From assembly GCA_015055725.1 (NCBI GenBank), contig SVHO01000001.1:58604-122603 (forward strand): a stretch of DNA of 64,000 bases, in the 5' to 3' direction. This document shows positions 47,401-55,345 of this stretch, piece by piece. Below the pieces are notes generated by a model. That model was not told where the DNA came from. It worked only from the letters and a program-made list of their open reading frames with translations, and did not search any database. Made by a program: the position numbers and the translations under genes. This DNA is from Clostridiales bacterium. Its GTDB lineage: Bacteria > Bacillota > Clostridia > Christensenellales > Borkfalkiaceae. Every line of letters begins with the position of its first letter. Position 1 is the stretch's first letter.

Positions 47401-47811
47401 GTTGGCGATATGGTTAAAAACGACCTTTTAACAAAAGAACAAATTGATAGAATAAATCTCGATAGATTAAATAAAGTTATTCTAAGCGGTGCGTTTGATA
47501 ATCTTAAAGGTAAAACGTTATATCGTGAGCGTGAGTTTTTGGTCAACGTTAAAGCAAGCGAAGTGTTTGATACGCCAAGTGACGAACAAATTCTCGTTCA
47601 AGGGGTTATTGACTTATTGGCGATAGACGGGGATAACGCACAGATAATAGACTATAAGTATTCTTCACTATCCGCATCTTCACTTGAACTTAAATATAAA
47701 AAACAACTTGACCTTTACGCATACGCCGTTGAAAAGGTGTTGAACAAAAAGGTAATCAAAAAAACGTTAGTCAACGTTTTCACGGGTGAAACCGTACAAT
47801 TAACTAAATAA
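44425..47811 (+). CDS. addA: AddA-type helicase-nuclease subunit
   Basis: 1128 residues, a UvrD-type SF1 helicase fused to a nuclease. Walker A ASAGSGKTHT near residue 27, the helicase motif YIFVDEYQDTNGVQEKI, VKQSIYGFRGCRS, the C-terminal GLEFPVV motif and the nuclease DYKYSS (a DYKT variant) are all visible. It unwinds broken DNA ends, degrades them and pauses at Chi. It overlaps addB by ATGA. A short hairpin at 47817-47842 may be its terminator. Confidence 0.95.
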   Translation: MIGLTKEQFEVIMHDDGNILVSASAGSGKTHTMIERIKRLVINKGVSVNNILAVTFTEASAFDMKSKLKNAFVDVISGKADEQIFGKIDQNKVNECERQLSDIATADISTLHAFCGKIIRNYFFVAGVSPDFKIIDQADANVLKKQAIEKTFKELYEKGENDFLTVVDRHASDRTDKALKELVLSVYDFCFSEAEPFDFANKFEYFYSQEGFDEVLSEYKNALDRLLLPFMHKIHFALNTFRNEGLTKGVQFAQDLLGAVTSVYDCTDIYQVKAFENFKIKLDFERKLSETSLEQKQVVAKVRDDFIKILKRFLKCVGQTKEQDEYKNKTCFNHTRIIVDIVKKFNENYSNIKREENALDFNDLEHFALKVLQDKQVIEVLKSKYKYIFVDEYQDTNGVQEKIISLLSNDNLFMVGDVKQSIYGFRGCRSEFFTRKDLVMTNNGEKVVRLNHNFRSANAVIKMVNAIFNFCMTKSVYGENYKGVSELIAGGIYPEEYQGRAQLHFLIKDEVLEKTVEKPRIYDLLKENVKEEQSDAIKTASLIADIIQDELGKKYFNPKTKEFQNVTYGDIAILTRNRKKEIVKGLIQQGIPIASDVADNVCDYPEIKVMINALKLVDCFLQDLPLVSTLKSAIGGFSEEELLEIVRFYENERPKDYGGFKEAFFYYLERANTKLKTRLLEFKKYFDNVRLVSDFIGAQGVLQKLILDKDIQAFLLAQPSGVNKVDRLKRFVSASTVGDKIYTVREFLDRIENCPEAFGLTPFSSEDTVKIMTIHSSKGLEFPVVITCGLDSQFNAEDEREEILTDRQFGLAVKHYQDDARVKNETVLRGLIRENMRAERIREEMRLFYVATTRATYSLHLIISGKEDKRESEFNGANKFSDFIPSFIPATETFASQLAFSSRAVGNRKVIIVKPDQTATEQIKNAIDYRYPFMCDTTLPLKGSVTGLSKNQEEGVYTKVIFDEQTPDAESGTIAHKILENFDFVKGDLYAQVGDMVKNDLLTKEQIDRINLDRLNKVILSGAFDNLKGKTLYREREFLVNVKASEVFDTPSDEQILVQGVIDLLAIDGDNAQIIDYKYSSLSASSLELKYKKQLDLYAYAVEKVLNKKVIKKTLVNVFTGETVQLTK

Positions 47812-47816
47812 GACAA

Positions 47817-47842
47817 AAAAGAACAAAACGTTCGGTTTTTCT
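47817..47842 (+). terminator. Weak terminator after addA
   Basis: AAAAAAGAAC-AAAAC-GTTC followed by GGTTTTT. The stem is short. Confidence 0.5.
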
Positions 47843-47878
47843 ACTTCTCTTTTTAATTAAAATGGCTAAGAGGTGGGT

Positions 47879-48598
47879 ATGACCGAGCGTTTTTATTTGT
47901 TTATCAAAAATATTTTTATAAGTTTAGGGCAGGGTGGCGCACTAATTCTATGCACAAGCATAATTTTAATTTTGGCTGTGCTAAACATCTTTTTAGCAAT
48001 TTTTATGCGTGGATATTCGTTAAAGAAAAGAGCGTGGTATTTTGTTTGCACGGGGACGGCGGTTAGTTTTCAAACTTGTTCAGCATTATTGTGTGGAAAT
48101 AATCTCGGTTGTTCGATTTTTCTTTTGTTTTTGGGGCTTTTTTTAGGAATACCTATTTTAGTTGTAAGGGAACGAAAAATCCTTTCAAACGAACACAAAA
48201 ATTTTATTAAAATGATAGACGGCGAAATTTTAAAACAAGAAAAGAGTGATAGTTTAAAAGTTGATTTTAGCGAGCGTGAAAAAGATTTAGATTTAAACTT
48301 TTTTAGCAGTGAAAAACAAGATGATGTAAACAGCGAAAAATTGAAAACATATAAGTGTAAACAAGAAAGTTTAGATAAAAAGGAAGAGAATAAAAGTGAA
48401 CTTGATTTTACGCACGTTAAAAACGTGATGGAAAAAATGGAATATTATAAACTTTCACCAACGGATAAAAAGCAAATTAAAGATTTAGAAAGTGCGGTAT
48501 ATTGCGCGGAAAACGGCGTTTTTAATCAAGAAATCAAAAATCGCATTAACGACGGGTTAGGCGCGCTTCTTAAAATAATGGCAAAACACGGAGTATGA
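47879..48598 (+). CDS. Membrane protein with cytoplasmic charged tail, unknown function
   Basis: About 239 residues. Three likely membrane spans lie in the first 110 residues, followed by a soluble, highly charged, helix-forming tail (SEREKDLDLNFFSSEKQDD...). I recognise no family. ATG 47879 is preferred with AGAGGTGG just upstream (a GTG at 47873 would leave too little spacing). It stands alone between the addAB operon and a surface-protein gene; a terminator at 48617 follows it. Confidence 0.65.
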   Translation: MTERFYLFIKNIFISLGQGGALILCTSIILILAVLNIFLAIFMRGYSLKKRAWYFVCTGTAVSFQTCSALLCGNNLGCSIFLLFLGLFLGIPILVVRERKILSNEHKNFIKMIDGEILKQEKSDSLKVDFSEREKDLDLNFFSSEKQDDVNSEKLKTYKCKQESLDKKEENKSELDFTHVKNVMEKMEYYKLSPTDKKQIKDLESAVYCAENGVFNQEIKNRINDGLGALLKIMAKHGV

Positions 48599-48616
48599 AA
48601 AATATTTTCTTTAATC

Positions 48617-48646
48617 AAAAACACCACTAAAAGCGGTGTTTTTTTA
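48617..48646 (+). terminator. Terminator of the gene at 47879
   Basis: AAAAACACC pairs with GGTGTTTTT, followed by T's. Confidence 0.85.
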
Positions 48647-48654
48647 TTTTATCA

Positions 48655-48684
48655 TTGACAATGTGCCTATACTTGTTATATAAT
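48655..48684 (+). promoter_or_regulatory. Promoter of the InlB-repeat lipoprotein gene
   Basis: TTGACA (48655-48660), 18-base spacer, TATAAT (48679-48684). An imperfect palindrome AGTGC-GCAATT-GCACT (48698-48713) follows near +10 and could be an operator. Confidence 0.7.
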
Positions 48685-48726
48685 ATTTTAAATATATAGT
48701 GCGCAATTGCACTTTAAGGGGTTTAA

Positions 48727-50277
48727 GTGAAAAAACGTTTTTTAACAATTTTTTTATCAATAATATTGTGCTTGGGCGCAATGGCTATATCGACAGGGTG
48801 TGCGCCTAATCGACCTTTTACCGTGACGTTTTTGCCTAATAAAGAAGGGGCTATGATTTCTGAAGAGTTTAAGGACCTTGGCGTTTATGACGAAATTAAG
48901 TACCTTAACGACGACGGTGTGCACGTTGAATACGTTAAACAAACGGTTAAAAGTGCAAAGCAGTTAGTTTTACCTATTTTTATTAGCAGTGAAAGTTATC
49001 ACGACGGTTGGGATAAAATTATCTCTAAAATAAGTAAAACAACTTCTATTAAGGCACAATGGAGCAATGCGGAGTTTACCGTCACTTTTGCATCGGGCGT
49101 GCGCGAGGCAGAACTCGTTTCAACCGACGTTCCGCTAGTGCAAACGGTTAAAAGTCCATTAAATTTAGTTTTTCCCACTTGGAGCAGAGATGGTTATTCA
49201 ATGCATTGGGAAAATACAGACACTATTAGAGAAAGTTGCACGCTTACTCCCGTTTGGACGGCAAACGAATATCAAATAACTTTCGTTGATGAAGACGGCG
49301 TGACTGAATTATGCCCTAAAAAGACTGTCAGTTATGGAAGTGTTATCGGCGAATTGCCCGTTCCAACTTCGCAAGATAGAGAATTTGGCGCGTGGAGACT
49401 TAAAGATGAGCACCGTTTTATATTTGCAGACAAGGTCTATGACTACACAAAAGATTTAATTTTGCAAGCAATTTGGTGTGGAAGTGATGCTGGCCTTATC
49501 GAGTACGTAAACGTTGGTGAATACGACGGAGATATAAGTTATCCTTTTGGGCAAGAATTCACTTTGGCTAAGCCGACTAAAACGGGTTATATCTTCCTAG
49601 GCTGGACGGGTGACGGAATTTCTGGCGACCAACCTGTTTTAGATTATACTATACCTGCAAATTGCATGGAAAGGTCGTTAACTTTTACTGCGCATTGGCA
49701 AGCAGATGAATATACCGCTCATTTTGACGCAGGTGCAAACGGAACGGTTGAAATAGCAAGCAAGAAAATGACGTTTGACCAAGCGGTTGGTGAATTGCCA
49801 CAACCCACGAAAGAAGGGTTTGTGTTCGATTGTTGGACGTTGAACGGCTTAAAGATAGACCAAAATTACGTTTGGGACGTTGCTAATAATTCTGCAATAC
49901 TCGTTGCAACGTATAAAAGGGTTTATACTATTCGCTACGTTTTGACGTATAAAGAAAGGGGCACAAGCGTTTATGCTGAGTTTGACAAGCAAGGTCAATC
50001 ACAAGCCGAAAAATTAGGAATGGTTCAAGTTGAAGATTACGTTTGGGAATTAAGTGGCGTTATTGAAGGAACGATTATTCCAGATTATCCATCAACTAAA
50101 GCGATAGGGGAATATAGTTTTTCATCTTGGAAATTCGGAAAAACGGATACTAAGCGTGGAAATACCATTAAACCTGGCACGGTTATTAACGAAAAGAATT
50201 TTGCAAATACTTACGAAAGTGGAATAATCACTTTAACCGTACATTGTATTTCACATTGGTCGCCACCTATAACTTAA
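48727..50277 (+). CDS. Surface lipoprotein with InlB-B (Listeria-Bacteroides) repeats
   Basis: 516 residues. The start is GTG with AAGGGG 6 bases before it. A signal peptide ends in lipobox STGC. The body has four or five copies of the InlB-B repeat, for example KTVSYGSVIGELPVPTSQDR and KMTFDQAVGELPQPTKEGF, each followed by a WxxxG-type strand (FGAWRL, FDCWTL, FLGWTG). These beta-grasp repeats make extended stalks on the surface of gut Firmicutes. Its binding partner is unknown. Terminator at 50289-50317. Confidence 0.85.
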   Translation: MKKRFLTIFLSIILCLGAMAISTGCAPNRPFTVTFLPNKEGAMISEEFKDLGVYDEIKYLNDDGVHVEYVKQTVKSAKQLVLPIFISSESYHDGWDKIISKISKTTSIKAQWSNAEFTVTFASGVREAELVSTDVPLVQTVKSPLNLVFPTWSRDGYSMHWENTDTIRESCTLTPVWTANEYQITFVDEDGVTELCPKKTVSYGSVIGELPVPTSQDREFGAWRLKDEHRFIFADKVYDYTKDLILQAIWCGSDAGLIEYVNVGEYDGDISYPFGQEFTLAKPTKTGYIFLGWTGDGISGDQPVLDYTIPANCMERSLTFTAHWQADEYTAHFDAGANGTVEIASKKMTFDQAVGELPQPTKEGFVFDCWTLNGLKIDQNYVWDVANNSAILVATYKRVYTIRYVLTYKERGTSVYAEFDKQGQSQAEKLGMVQVEDYVWELSGVIEGTIIPDYPSTKAIGEYSFSSWKFGKTDTKRGNTIKPGTVINEKNFANTYESGIITLTVHCISHWSPPIT

Positions 50278-50288
50278 AACAAAATGTA

Positions 50289-50317
50289 AAAGCGCCTAAC
50301 AAATCGTTGGGCGCTTT
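50289..50317 (+). terminator. Terminator of the InlB-repeat gene
   Basis: AAAGCGCC pairs with GGCGCTTT around an inner AAC/GTT pair; the T-tail is interrupted. Confidence 0.6.
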
Positions 50318-50371
50318 AACTTTGCCGTATAGCAGTTGAATATAATGTAAATAAAAAACGGCAGGTGAAAA

Positions 50372-50869
50372 ATGATTAGTCCTATATCGGTAGAGATAGA
50401 ATATCCAAGCCTTGTTAACGAAAAGCAAAACAAAAAAACCGCGAGAATTTTAGGGGAAACGTTTATGGGTGGACATAGTGAATTAAAATCTATTTTTCAA
50501 TATGCTTGCCATTATTTTAATTTTAAAAAGTTTGGAGAAGAAAAGAGCGCAAAGGTTTTTTTAGGAATTCTTTTATGCGAGATGAATCACATGGAAATTT
50601 TAGGGGAATTGCTCTTAAAATTAGGGGCTAATCCCGTTTATTATTTGCCCATTCCACTTTTTAACGACTTTTTATTACGGCAGGTAAATTTTAACAAAAC
50701 CAAGCGAAAAATGGTTTTAGAAATGATTAGCGCGGAGATGGTTTCAATAGAACGTTATAAAAAAATCGTCAACAAGGTTTCAAGCGATATAACGCGCGCA
50801 GTTATAGAGCGCATAATTTTAGATGAAGAGTTGCACGTTAAAGTTTTAAAAGAATTGTTAGTTGGTTAA
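50372..50869 (+). CDS. Ferritin-like di-iron protein (four-helix, rubrerythrin/bacterioferritin-like)
   Basis: 165 residues. Metal ligands occur as two ExxH-type pairs: EMNHMEIL near residue 70 and DEELHVKVL near the C terminus, each with an additional Glu on preceding helices (GETFMGGHSELKS, EMISAEMVSIE). The layout is that of the di-iron ferritin-like fold. It has no rubredoxin domain. A role in iron or oxygen detoxification or as a spore/stress protein is possible. The RBS is AGGTG. It is monocistronic and I cannot assign a specific family. Confidence 0.65.
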   Translation: MISPISVEIEYPSLVNEKQNKKTARILGETFMGGHSELKSIFQYACHYFNFKKFGEEKSAKVFLGILLCEMNHMEILGELLLKLGANPVYYLPIPLFNDFLLRQVNFNKTKRKMVLEMISAEMVSIERYKKIVNKVSSDITRAVIERIILDEELHVKVLKELLVG

Positions 50870-50999
50870 ATCCAGTCAACAAATACACCAAAAAAGCGCA
50901 TAGTTTTTAAGAAAAAGCCGAAAAATTGCCGTTTTTTATTGCTTTTGCAAAAAGTTTAATATATAATGAATATATTAAACGGAAACATAGGGGAAAATT

Positions 51000-51749
51000 A
51001 TGCTTTTTGGTAAGAAAAAGAAAAACAATGCAGAATTAGGTAAAATTATCGTTAGTGAAACCGCTTCGCGCCAAAATATTGAAGGATATAATAGGCTTAA
51101 AGATAATATTCTTTATATGAACGCAGACGGAACGAAAAAGGTTATTCAAATTGAATCTGCAGTTAAGGGTGAAGCAAAAACAACCGTCACTTGCAATCTT
51201 GCAGTTAGCCTTGGTTTAACGGATAAAAAGGTTGTCGTTTTAGATTTAGACTTTTATCGTCCACGTACGCATAGAATGTTTAATCTTTCTAAAGATAACG
51301 GTATTGCCGAATATATCTTAGGCAACAAAAAGTTAGATGAAATAATAAAACACACCGAATATAAAAACGTTGACCTTATTACTCGCGGTGCTGAAATTTA
51401 TAATTCTTCGCTCGTGCTCGTTTCGGACAAGTTTAAGGGTATGATTGAAGCACTTAAGAGTAAATATGATTATATCTTCTTGGATTGTCCACCAGTGCTT
51501 CAAGTGTCTGACTATATACACATTTCACATATTTCAGACGGCGTGTTGTTTATGGTTTGTTATGCAACTACCACCAAAACGCAAGTGGCAGAAGCAATAA
51601 AAGAACTTAAAAAGAACGGCGCAAACGTTTTAGGCACTGTGTTTACAATGTATGATAGGAAAAAGGATAAAAATTATTATAGCGGAAACTATTACGACTA
51701 TACTTACGGAGAAGCAAAAGATAGTAATAAAGAAGCCGTAGAAGAATAA
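51000..51749 (+). CDS. cpsD: CpsD/CapB-like bacterial tyrosine kinase
   Basis: 249 residues. BY-kinases are P-loop ATPases that autophosphorylate on a Tyr-rich C-terminal tail. The A' motif VVVLDLDFYRPRTH, Walker B YDYIFLDCPPV and the tail NYYSGNYYDYTYG are intact. The Walker A is ESAVKGEAKTT, not the usual SS-x-PGEGKST, an altered but still lysine-containing loop. Next comes a CpsB-type phosphatase 13 bases later. No Wzz-type membrane partner (CpsC) or polysaccharide gene is in view, so this is an orphan pair. RBS AGGGGA. Confidence 0.88.
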   Translation: MLFGKKKKNNAELGKIIVSETASRQNIEGYNRLKDNILYMNADGTKKVIQIESAVKGEAKTTVTCNLAVSLGLTDKKVVVLDLDFYRPRTHRMFNLSKDNGIAEYILGNKKLDEIIKHTEYKNVDLITRGAEIYNSSLVLVSDKFKGMIEALKSKYDYIFLDCPPVLQVSDYIHISHISDGVLFMVCYATTTKTQVAEAIKELKKNGANVLGTVFTMYDRKKDKNYYSGNYYDYTYGEAKDSNKEAVEE

Positions 51750-51762
51750 TTCGGTTAGTAAT

Positions 51763-52452
51763 ATGATAGATATTCACGCACACGTGTTGCCGTTGATAGA
51801 CGATGGAAGTGCCTCTTTAGAACAATCGCTTAAAATTTTAAAAACCGCGGTTGAACAAGGGGTGACGGACGTGATTGCTACCCCGCATTTACGTGGTGAA
51901 TATAACGCATCGCCAGAGAAAATTAAAGATGAACTAAACGCGTTTTATCACAAAGTAAAAGAAAGCGGAATAAACGTCAATCTCTATCCTGGGCAAGAAA
52001 TATTCATTGATGGTGATTATAAAAAGTTGTTTTCTTCGAATAGCGTTTTAGGCTTAAATCAAACTAAATACGTGCTTTTAGAGTTTGACTATTTTGAAGA
52101 TTTTGATATTGCCGAAGTGGTTTATGAGCTTAAAACCATGGGATACGTGCCCGTTATCGCGCACTTTGAAAGGTATTCTTATGCGGGGATTGAAGTGGCG
52201 GAAGAAGTTAAGGCTTTGGGCGGGTTAATTCAAATTAATGCTGAAAGTTTAGTTGGCAAAGATAAGCGCAGTTATCTAAAAAAAGTCAAAAAACTGTTTA
52301 ACGAAGGCCTAGTTGACTTCGTTGCAAGTGACGTTCACGATTTTAGGGAAAATATGCTTTTAAAGGCTTTCAACTTCGTTAGCAAAAAGTTTGGCAAAGC
52401 AACGGCGCAAGCAGTTTTTAATGAAAATGCTAAAATGATTATAGGGGGTTAG
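51763..52452 (+). CDS. cpsB: CpsB/YwqE-like PHP protein-tyrosine phosphatase
   Basis: 229 residues. PHP metal motifs: MIDIHAHVLPLIDDG at the start, TPHLRGEY, GQEIFIDGDY, HFERYSYA and SDVHDFREN near the end. The family removes phosphate from BY-kinases. Its place directly after the kinase gene supports that role. The linkage looks like a kinase/phosphatase switch, but with no capsule genes in view. Confidence 0.9.
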   Translation: MIDIHAHVLPLIDDGSASLEQSLKILKTAVEQGVTDVIATPHLRGEYNASPEKIKDELNAFYHKVKESGINVNLYPGQEIFIDGDYKKLFSSNSVLGLNQTKYVLLEFDYFEDFDIAEVVYELKTMGYVPVIAHFERYSYAGIEVAEEVKALGGLIQINAESLVGKDKRSYLKKVKKLFNEGLVDFVASDVHDFRENMLLKAFNFVSKKFGKATAQAVFNENAKMIIGG

Positions 52453-52508
52453 TTCTTCTAACCCTTTTTAATTTTAACAACGAAAGTATAAACTTATAAG
52501 GACAAACT

Positions 52509-53210
52509 ATGGAAAAAAGAATTATTGCAATCGGTGGTGGTGAAATAAAGAATAAAACCACTTTAAAAATTGATGAATATATTGCTAACTTAGCAAAAGC
52601 GCACGCGGGCGAAAAACGTGCAAACGCTTTATTTATCGGCACGGCCTCGCACGACAGTATGCCTTATTTTAACAGTTTTAGAAAGACGTATACTTCTAAT
52701 TTTGATATAAAAGCCGAAGTTGCGCTTATGGTTTACGGCGAAATGTCGGTAGAAAAAATTGCAGGTAAGATTGCCGTTGCAGATTGCATTTACGTTGGTG
52801 GCGGTGACACCGTTTATATGCTTGATAAGTGGAAAGAATTTGGCATAGATAAACTTCTTATCGACGCATATAACAGGGGCGTTATTATTTGTGGTTTGTC
52901 CGCAGGCGCAATTTGTTGGTTTAAGGATATGTATACCGATTATGAAATTATGCGCGGGCAAAGTTCTGAATACGTTTTAAGAAAAGGTTTGGGCGTTTTA
53001 GACGGCGCAATGTGTCCCCACTTTAACGAGCGTGAAAAGGATTTTACTTTGGCACTTTCAAAAGGGCAAATAAAGGGAGCGTATTGCGTGGAAAACGACT
53101 GTGCGATTGAGTTCGTTAACGGTGAGTTTTCAAAAGTTATTTCAGCGGGTGGAAAGGCTTATTATATGAGCTTAAACGGACAGCAAATAGATAAAAAAGA
53201 ATTGATATGA
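52509..53210 (+). CDS. S51-family peptidase (PepE / cyanophycinase-like)
   Basis: 233 residues. The glutamine-amidotransferase-like fold has the S51 motifs VGGGDTVYML and GLSAGAICWF with the nucleophilic Ser near residue 137, and PHFNERE near 168, giving the His of the catalytic triad. Family members are aspartyl dipeptidases and cyanophycinases. The specific substrate cannot be told. queH overlaps its stop by 4 bases (ATGA), which is probably incidental coupling. Confidence 0.85.
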   Translation: MEKRIIAIGGGEIKNKTTLKIDEYIANLAKAHAGEKRANALFIGTASHDSMPYFNSFRKTYTSNFDIKAEVALMVYGEMSVEKIAGKIAVADCIYVGGGDTVYMLDKWKEFGIDKLLIDAYNRGVIICGLSAGAICWFKDMYTDYEIMRGQSSEYVLRKGLGVLDGAMCPHFNEREKDFTLALSKGQIKGAYCVENDCAIEFVNGEFSKVISAGGKAYYMSLNGQQIDKKELI

Positions 53211-53818
53211 AAGTAGAAAACTTTGATAAAATAATGCAAAAAACTATATCCGATTTGCAGTTAAAAGGGGAAAAGCCAACTCTTCTTTTACATTCTTGTT
53301 GCGCGCCCTGTTCAACTGCGTGTTTGGAAAGATTGAGCGATTTTTTTGACGTGACCGTCTATTATTATAATCCTAATTTAGACAGCGAAAAAGAGTTTAT
53401 TTTGCGGGCAGACGAACAAGTTAGGCTTTGTGAAGAGTTAAAGTTAAAATACTTAATCGAGCCGTACGTTCATCAAGAATTTTTAGACGTTTCACGCGGG
53501 CTTGAAGATGCAGTTGAAGGTGGGGCAAGGTGTGCAAAATGCTTTGAACTTAGGCTTAAAAGGACGGCGGAAAAGGCGAAAGAAAAAGGTTTTGATTATT
53601 TTACCACCACGCTGTCGATTAGCCCCTTAAAAGATGCTAAACTTTTAAACGCAATAGGAAAAGAAATACAACTTAAAACGGGCGTTAAATTTTTGCACGC
53701 TGATTTTAAGAAAAGAAATGGTTATTTTAGGTCGACGGAACTTTCAAGATATTATAATTTATATAGGCAAAATTATTGCGGATGCGAATTCTCTAAAAAC
53801 ATATTGCCAACTGAATAA
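53207..53818 (+). CDS. queH: Epoxyqueuosine reductase QueH
   Basis: 203 residues. The conserved Cys pairs LHSCCAPCS near the N terminus and ARCAKCFELR in the middle hold the [4Fe-4S] cluster and an additional metal; NYCGCEFSK lies near the end. QueH reduces epoxyqueuosine to queuosine in the wobble position of GUN-decoding tRNAs, replacing QueG. No other queuosine gene is in the window. It overlaps the upstream S51 gene by 4 bases. Confidence 0.9.
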   Translation: MKVENFDKIMQKTISDLQLKGEKPTLLLHSCCAPCSTACLERLSDFFDVTVYYYNPNLDSEKEFILRADEQVRLCEELKLKYLIEPYVHQEFLDVSRGLEDAVEGGARCAKCFELRLKRTAEKAKEKGFDYFTTTLSISPLKDAKLLNAIGKEIQLKTGVKFLHADFKKRNGYFRSTELSRYYNLYRQNYCGCEFSKNILPTE

Positions 53819-53828
53819 CATAGTTAAG

Positions 53829-53863
53829 TAAACCTCAGTTAAACACTTAGGTTTATTTTTTTT
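53829..53863 (+). terminator. Terminator of queH
   Basis: TAAACCT pairs with AGGTTTA, with AGT/ACT inside, then eight T's. Confidence 0.8.
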
Positions 53864-53891
53864 AAATTAACAGTTTAAGGCAGTAATTAAA

Positions 53892-53920
53892 TTGACTTTT
53901 AGATATAAAGAGAGTATTAT
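53892..53920 (+). promoter_or_regulatory. Promoter of the MFS gene
   Basis: TTGACT (53892-53897), 17-base spacer, TATTAT (53915-53920). Confidence 0.7.
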
Positions 53921-53952
53921 TTTTGTGTAATATATAACTAAAAGGAGCAAAG

Positions 53953-55284
53953 ATGGAACAACTTAAGAAAGAGCAAAAAGTGAAATTGAGCGATAAACCT
54001 TTTTATAAGTGGATTATTATAGGTTTATGTTTTTTGATGGTTATGATTTGTTTGGGCTTTTGCTCCTCGCCGTATAGTTGGTATATAAACAAAATCGTGC
54101 CGTATTTAGGGGTTGATGAATCGGCTTATTCTATCGGGAAAAGTATTCGATTTATAACCACGGCTATCGTGAACTTGTTTTTCGGTTTTTTAGTTGCTAA
54201 GTTTGGCACTAAAAAACTTATTTTAGCGGGTATAACAAGCCTTGCACTTTCAATGCTTTGCCACGCTTTTGCAACCAACTTGGTTTTAATTTACGTTGGT
54301 GGTTTTTTATTGGGGCTCGGCTTTGCGTGGACTACCACCACTATCGTTGGATTTGTCGTTAATCAATGGTGTAAAGAAAATAAAGGAACTATAATGGGCG
54401 CAATTTTGGCGTCAAACGGAATAGGCGCAACCATTGCAACCGAAATTTTAAGACCTATTATTCAAAGAAGTGCAACAAGTTTTAAAGAGTCTTATATAAT
54501 CGTTGCAATCACGCTTGGCGTTATAGCGTTGCTATTTTTGTTTTTGTATAAGGATAAAAAATCTAACGCAGAAGACTTGACTAAAAAAGGCGAAAAAAAG
54601 AAAGCAAAAAGGGGACAAAGTTGGGAAGGCATTGATTATAAAGAAGTGGTTAGAAAACCATACTTTTATTTATCGCTCGTTTGCATTTTTCTAACGGGCA
54701 TGGTATTGCAAAGTATAACCGGAATTGCAATTCCTCACTTGGAAAACGCAGGTTTAAGTGACGATTACGTGTCGCTTACCATAGTCGTTCACTCGATAAC
54801 GTTGGTGATTTTTAAGTTTTTAACCGGCGTTATGTATGATAAGTTTGGTTTACGCATAACAACGGCAATTTGTATGGTGACTAGCATTTTAATTATGGTT
54901 GCGCTTGCTTTGGTTGATAACACCACTACTGGTATGGTTCTTGCAATGTTTTATAGCGCGTTTGCATCACTTGCCTTGCCACTTGAAACAATTATGTTGC
55001 CTATTTATGCAAACGATTTGTTTGGTGAAAAAGCGTATAATAAAACGTTAGGGCTTATCGTGTCGGTTAACACCGCGGGATACGCACTCGGCGCACCGCT
55101 TGCAAGTTTGTGCAGAGATATAACGGGCACTTACGACTTCTCTTTGTGGCTTGGTGCAGGGTTGATGGTTGGTATAGTCGTTCTCGTTCAATTCGTAATC
55201 AACGCATCAAACAAAGAAAGGAAAAAAGTTTTAGCAAAACTTAAAGAACAAGAACTTGAACAATCTGTTGCGGTAAGCGAATAA
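53953..55284 (+). CDS. MFS transporter, OFA (oxalate:formate antiporter-like) family
   Basis: 443 residues, 12 predicted membrane spans, with a cytoplasmic basic loop (KGEKKKAKRGQSW) in the middle. The N-terminal SPYSWYINKIVPYLGVDES and the central half resemble OFA-type carriers, which exchange small organic anions. The substrate is not inferable. Monocistronic, with RBS AAGGAG and a terminator at 55299. Confidence 0.85.
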   Translation: MEQLKKEQKVKLSDKPFYKWIIIGLCFLMVMICLGFCSSPYSWYINKIVPYLGVDESAYSIGKSIRFITTAIVNLFFGFLVAKFGTKKLILAGITSLALSMLCHAFATNLVLIYVGGFLLGLGFAWTTTTIVGFVVNQWCKENKGTIMGAILASNGIGATIATEILRPIIQRSATSFKESYIIVAITLGVIALLFLFLYKDKKSNAEDLTKKGEKKKAKRGQSWEGIDYKEVVRKPYFYLSLVCIFLTGMVLQSITGIAIPHLENAGLSDDYVSLTIVVHSITLVIFKFLTGVMYDKFGLRITTAICMVTSILIMVALALVDNTTTGMVLAMFYSAFASLALPLETIMLPIYANDLFGEKAYNKTLGLIVSVNTAGYALGAPLASLCRDITGTYDFSLWLGAGLMVGIVVLVQFVINASNKERKKVLAKLKEQELEQSVAVSE

Positions 55285-55298
55285 AAGAATAGAAAATT

Positions 55299-55330
55299 AA
55301 AAAGCCAAGCGTTTCGCTTGGCTTTTTTCT
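55299..55330. terminator. Terminator between MFS and nagA (convergent)
   Basis: AAAAGCCAAGCG pairs with CGCTTGGCTTTT around TTT, followed by T's. Confidence 0.92.
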
Positions 55331-55345
55331 TGTGCTAAATGCAAT

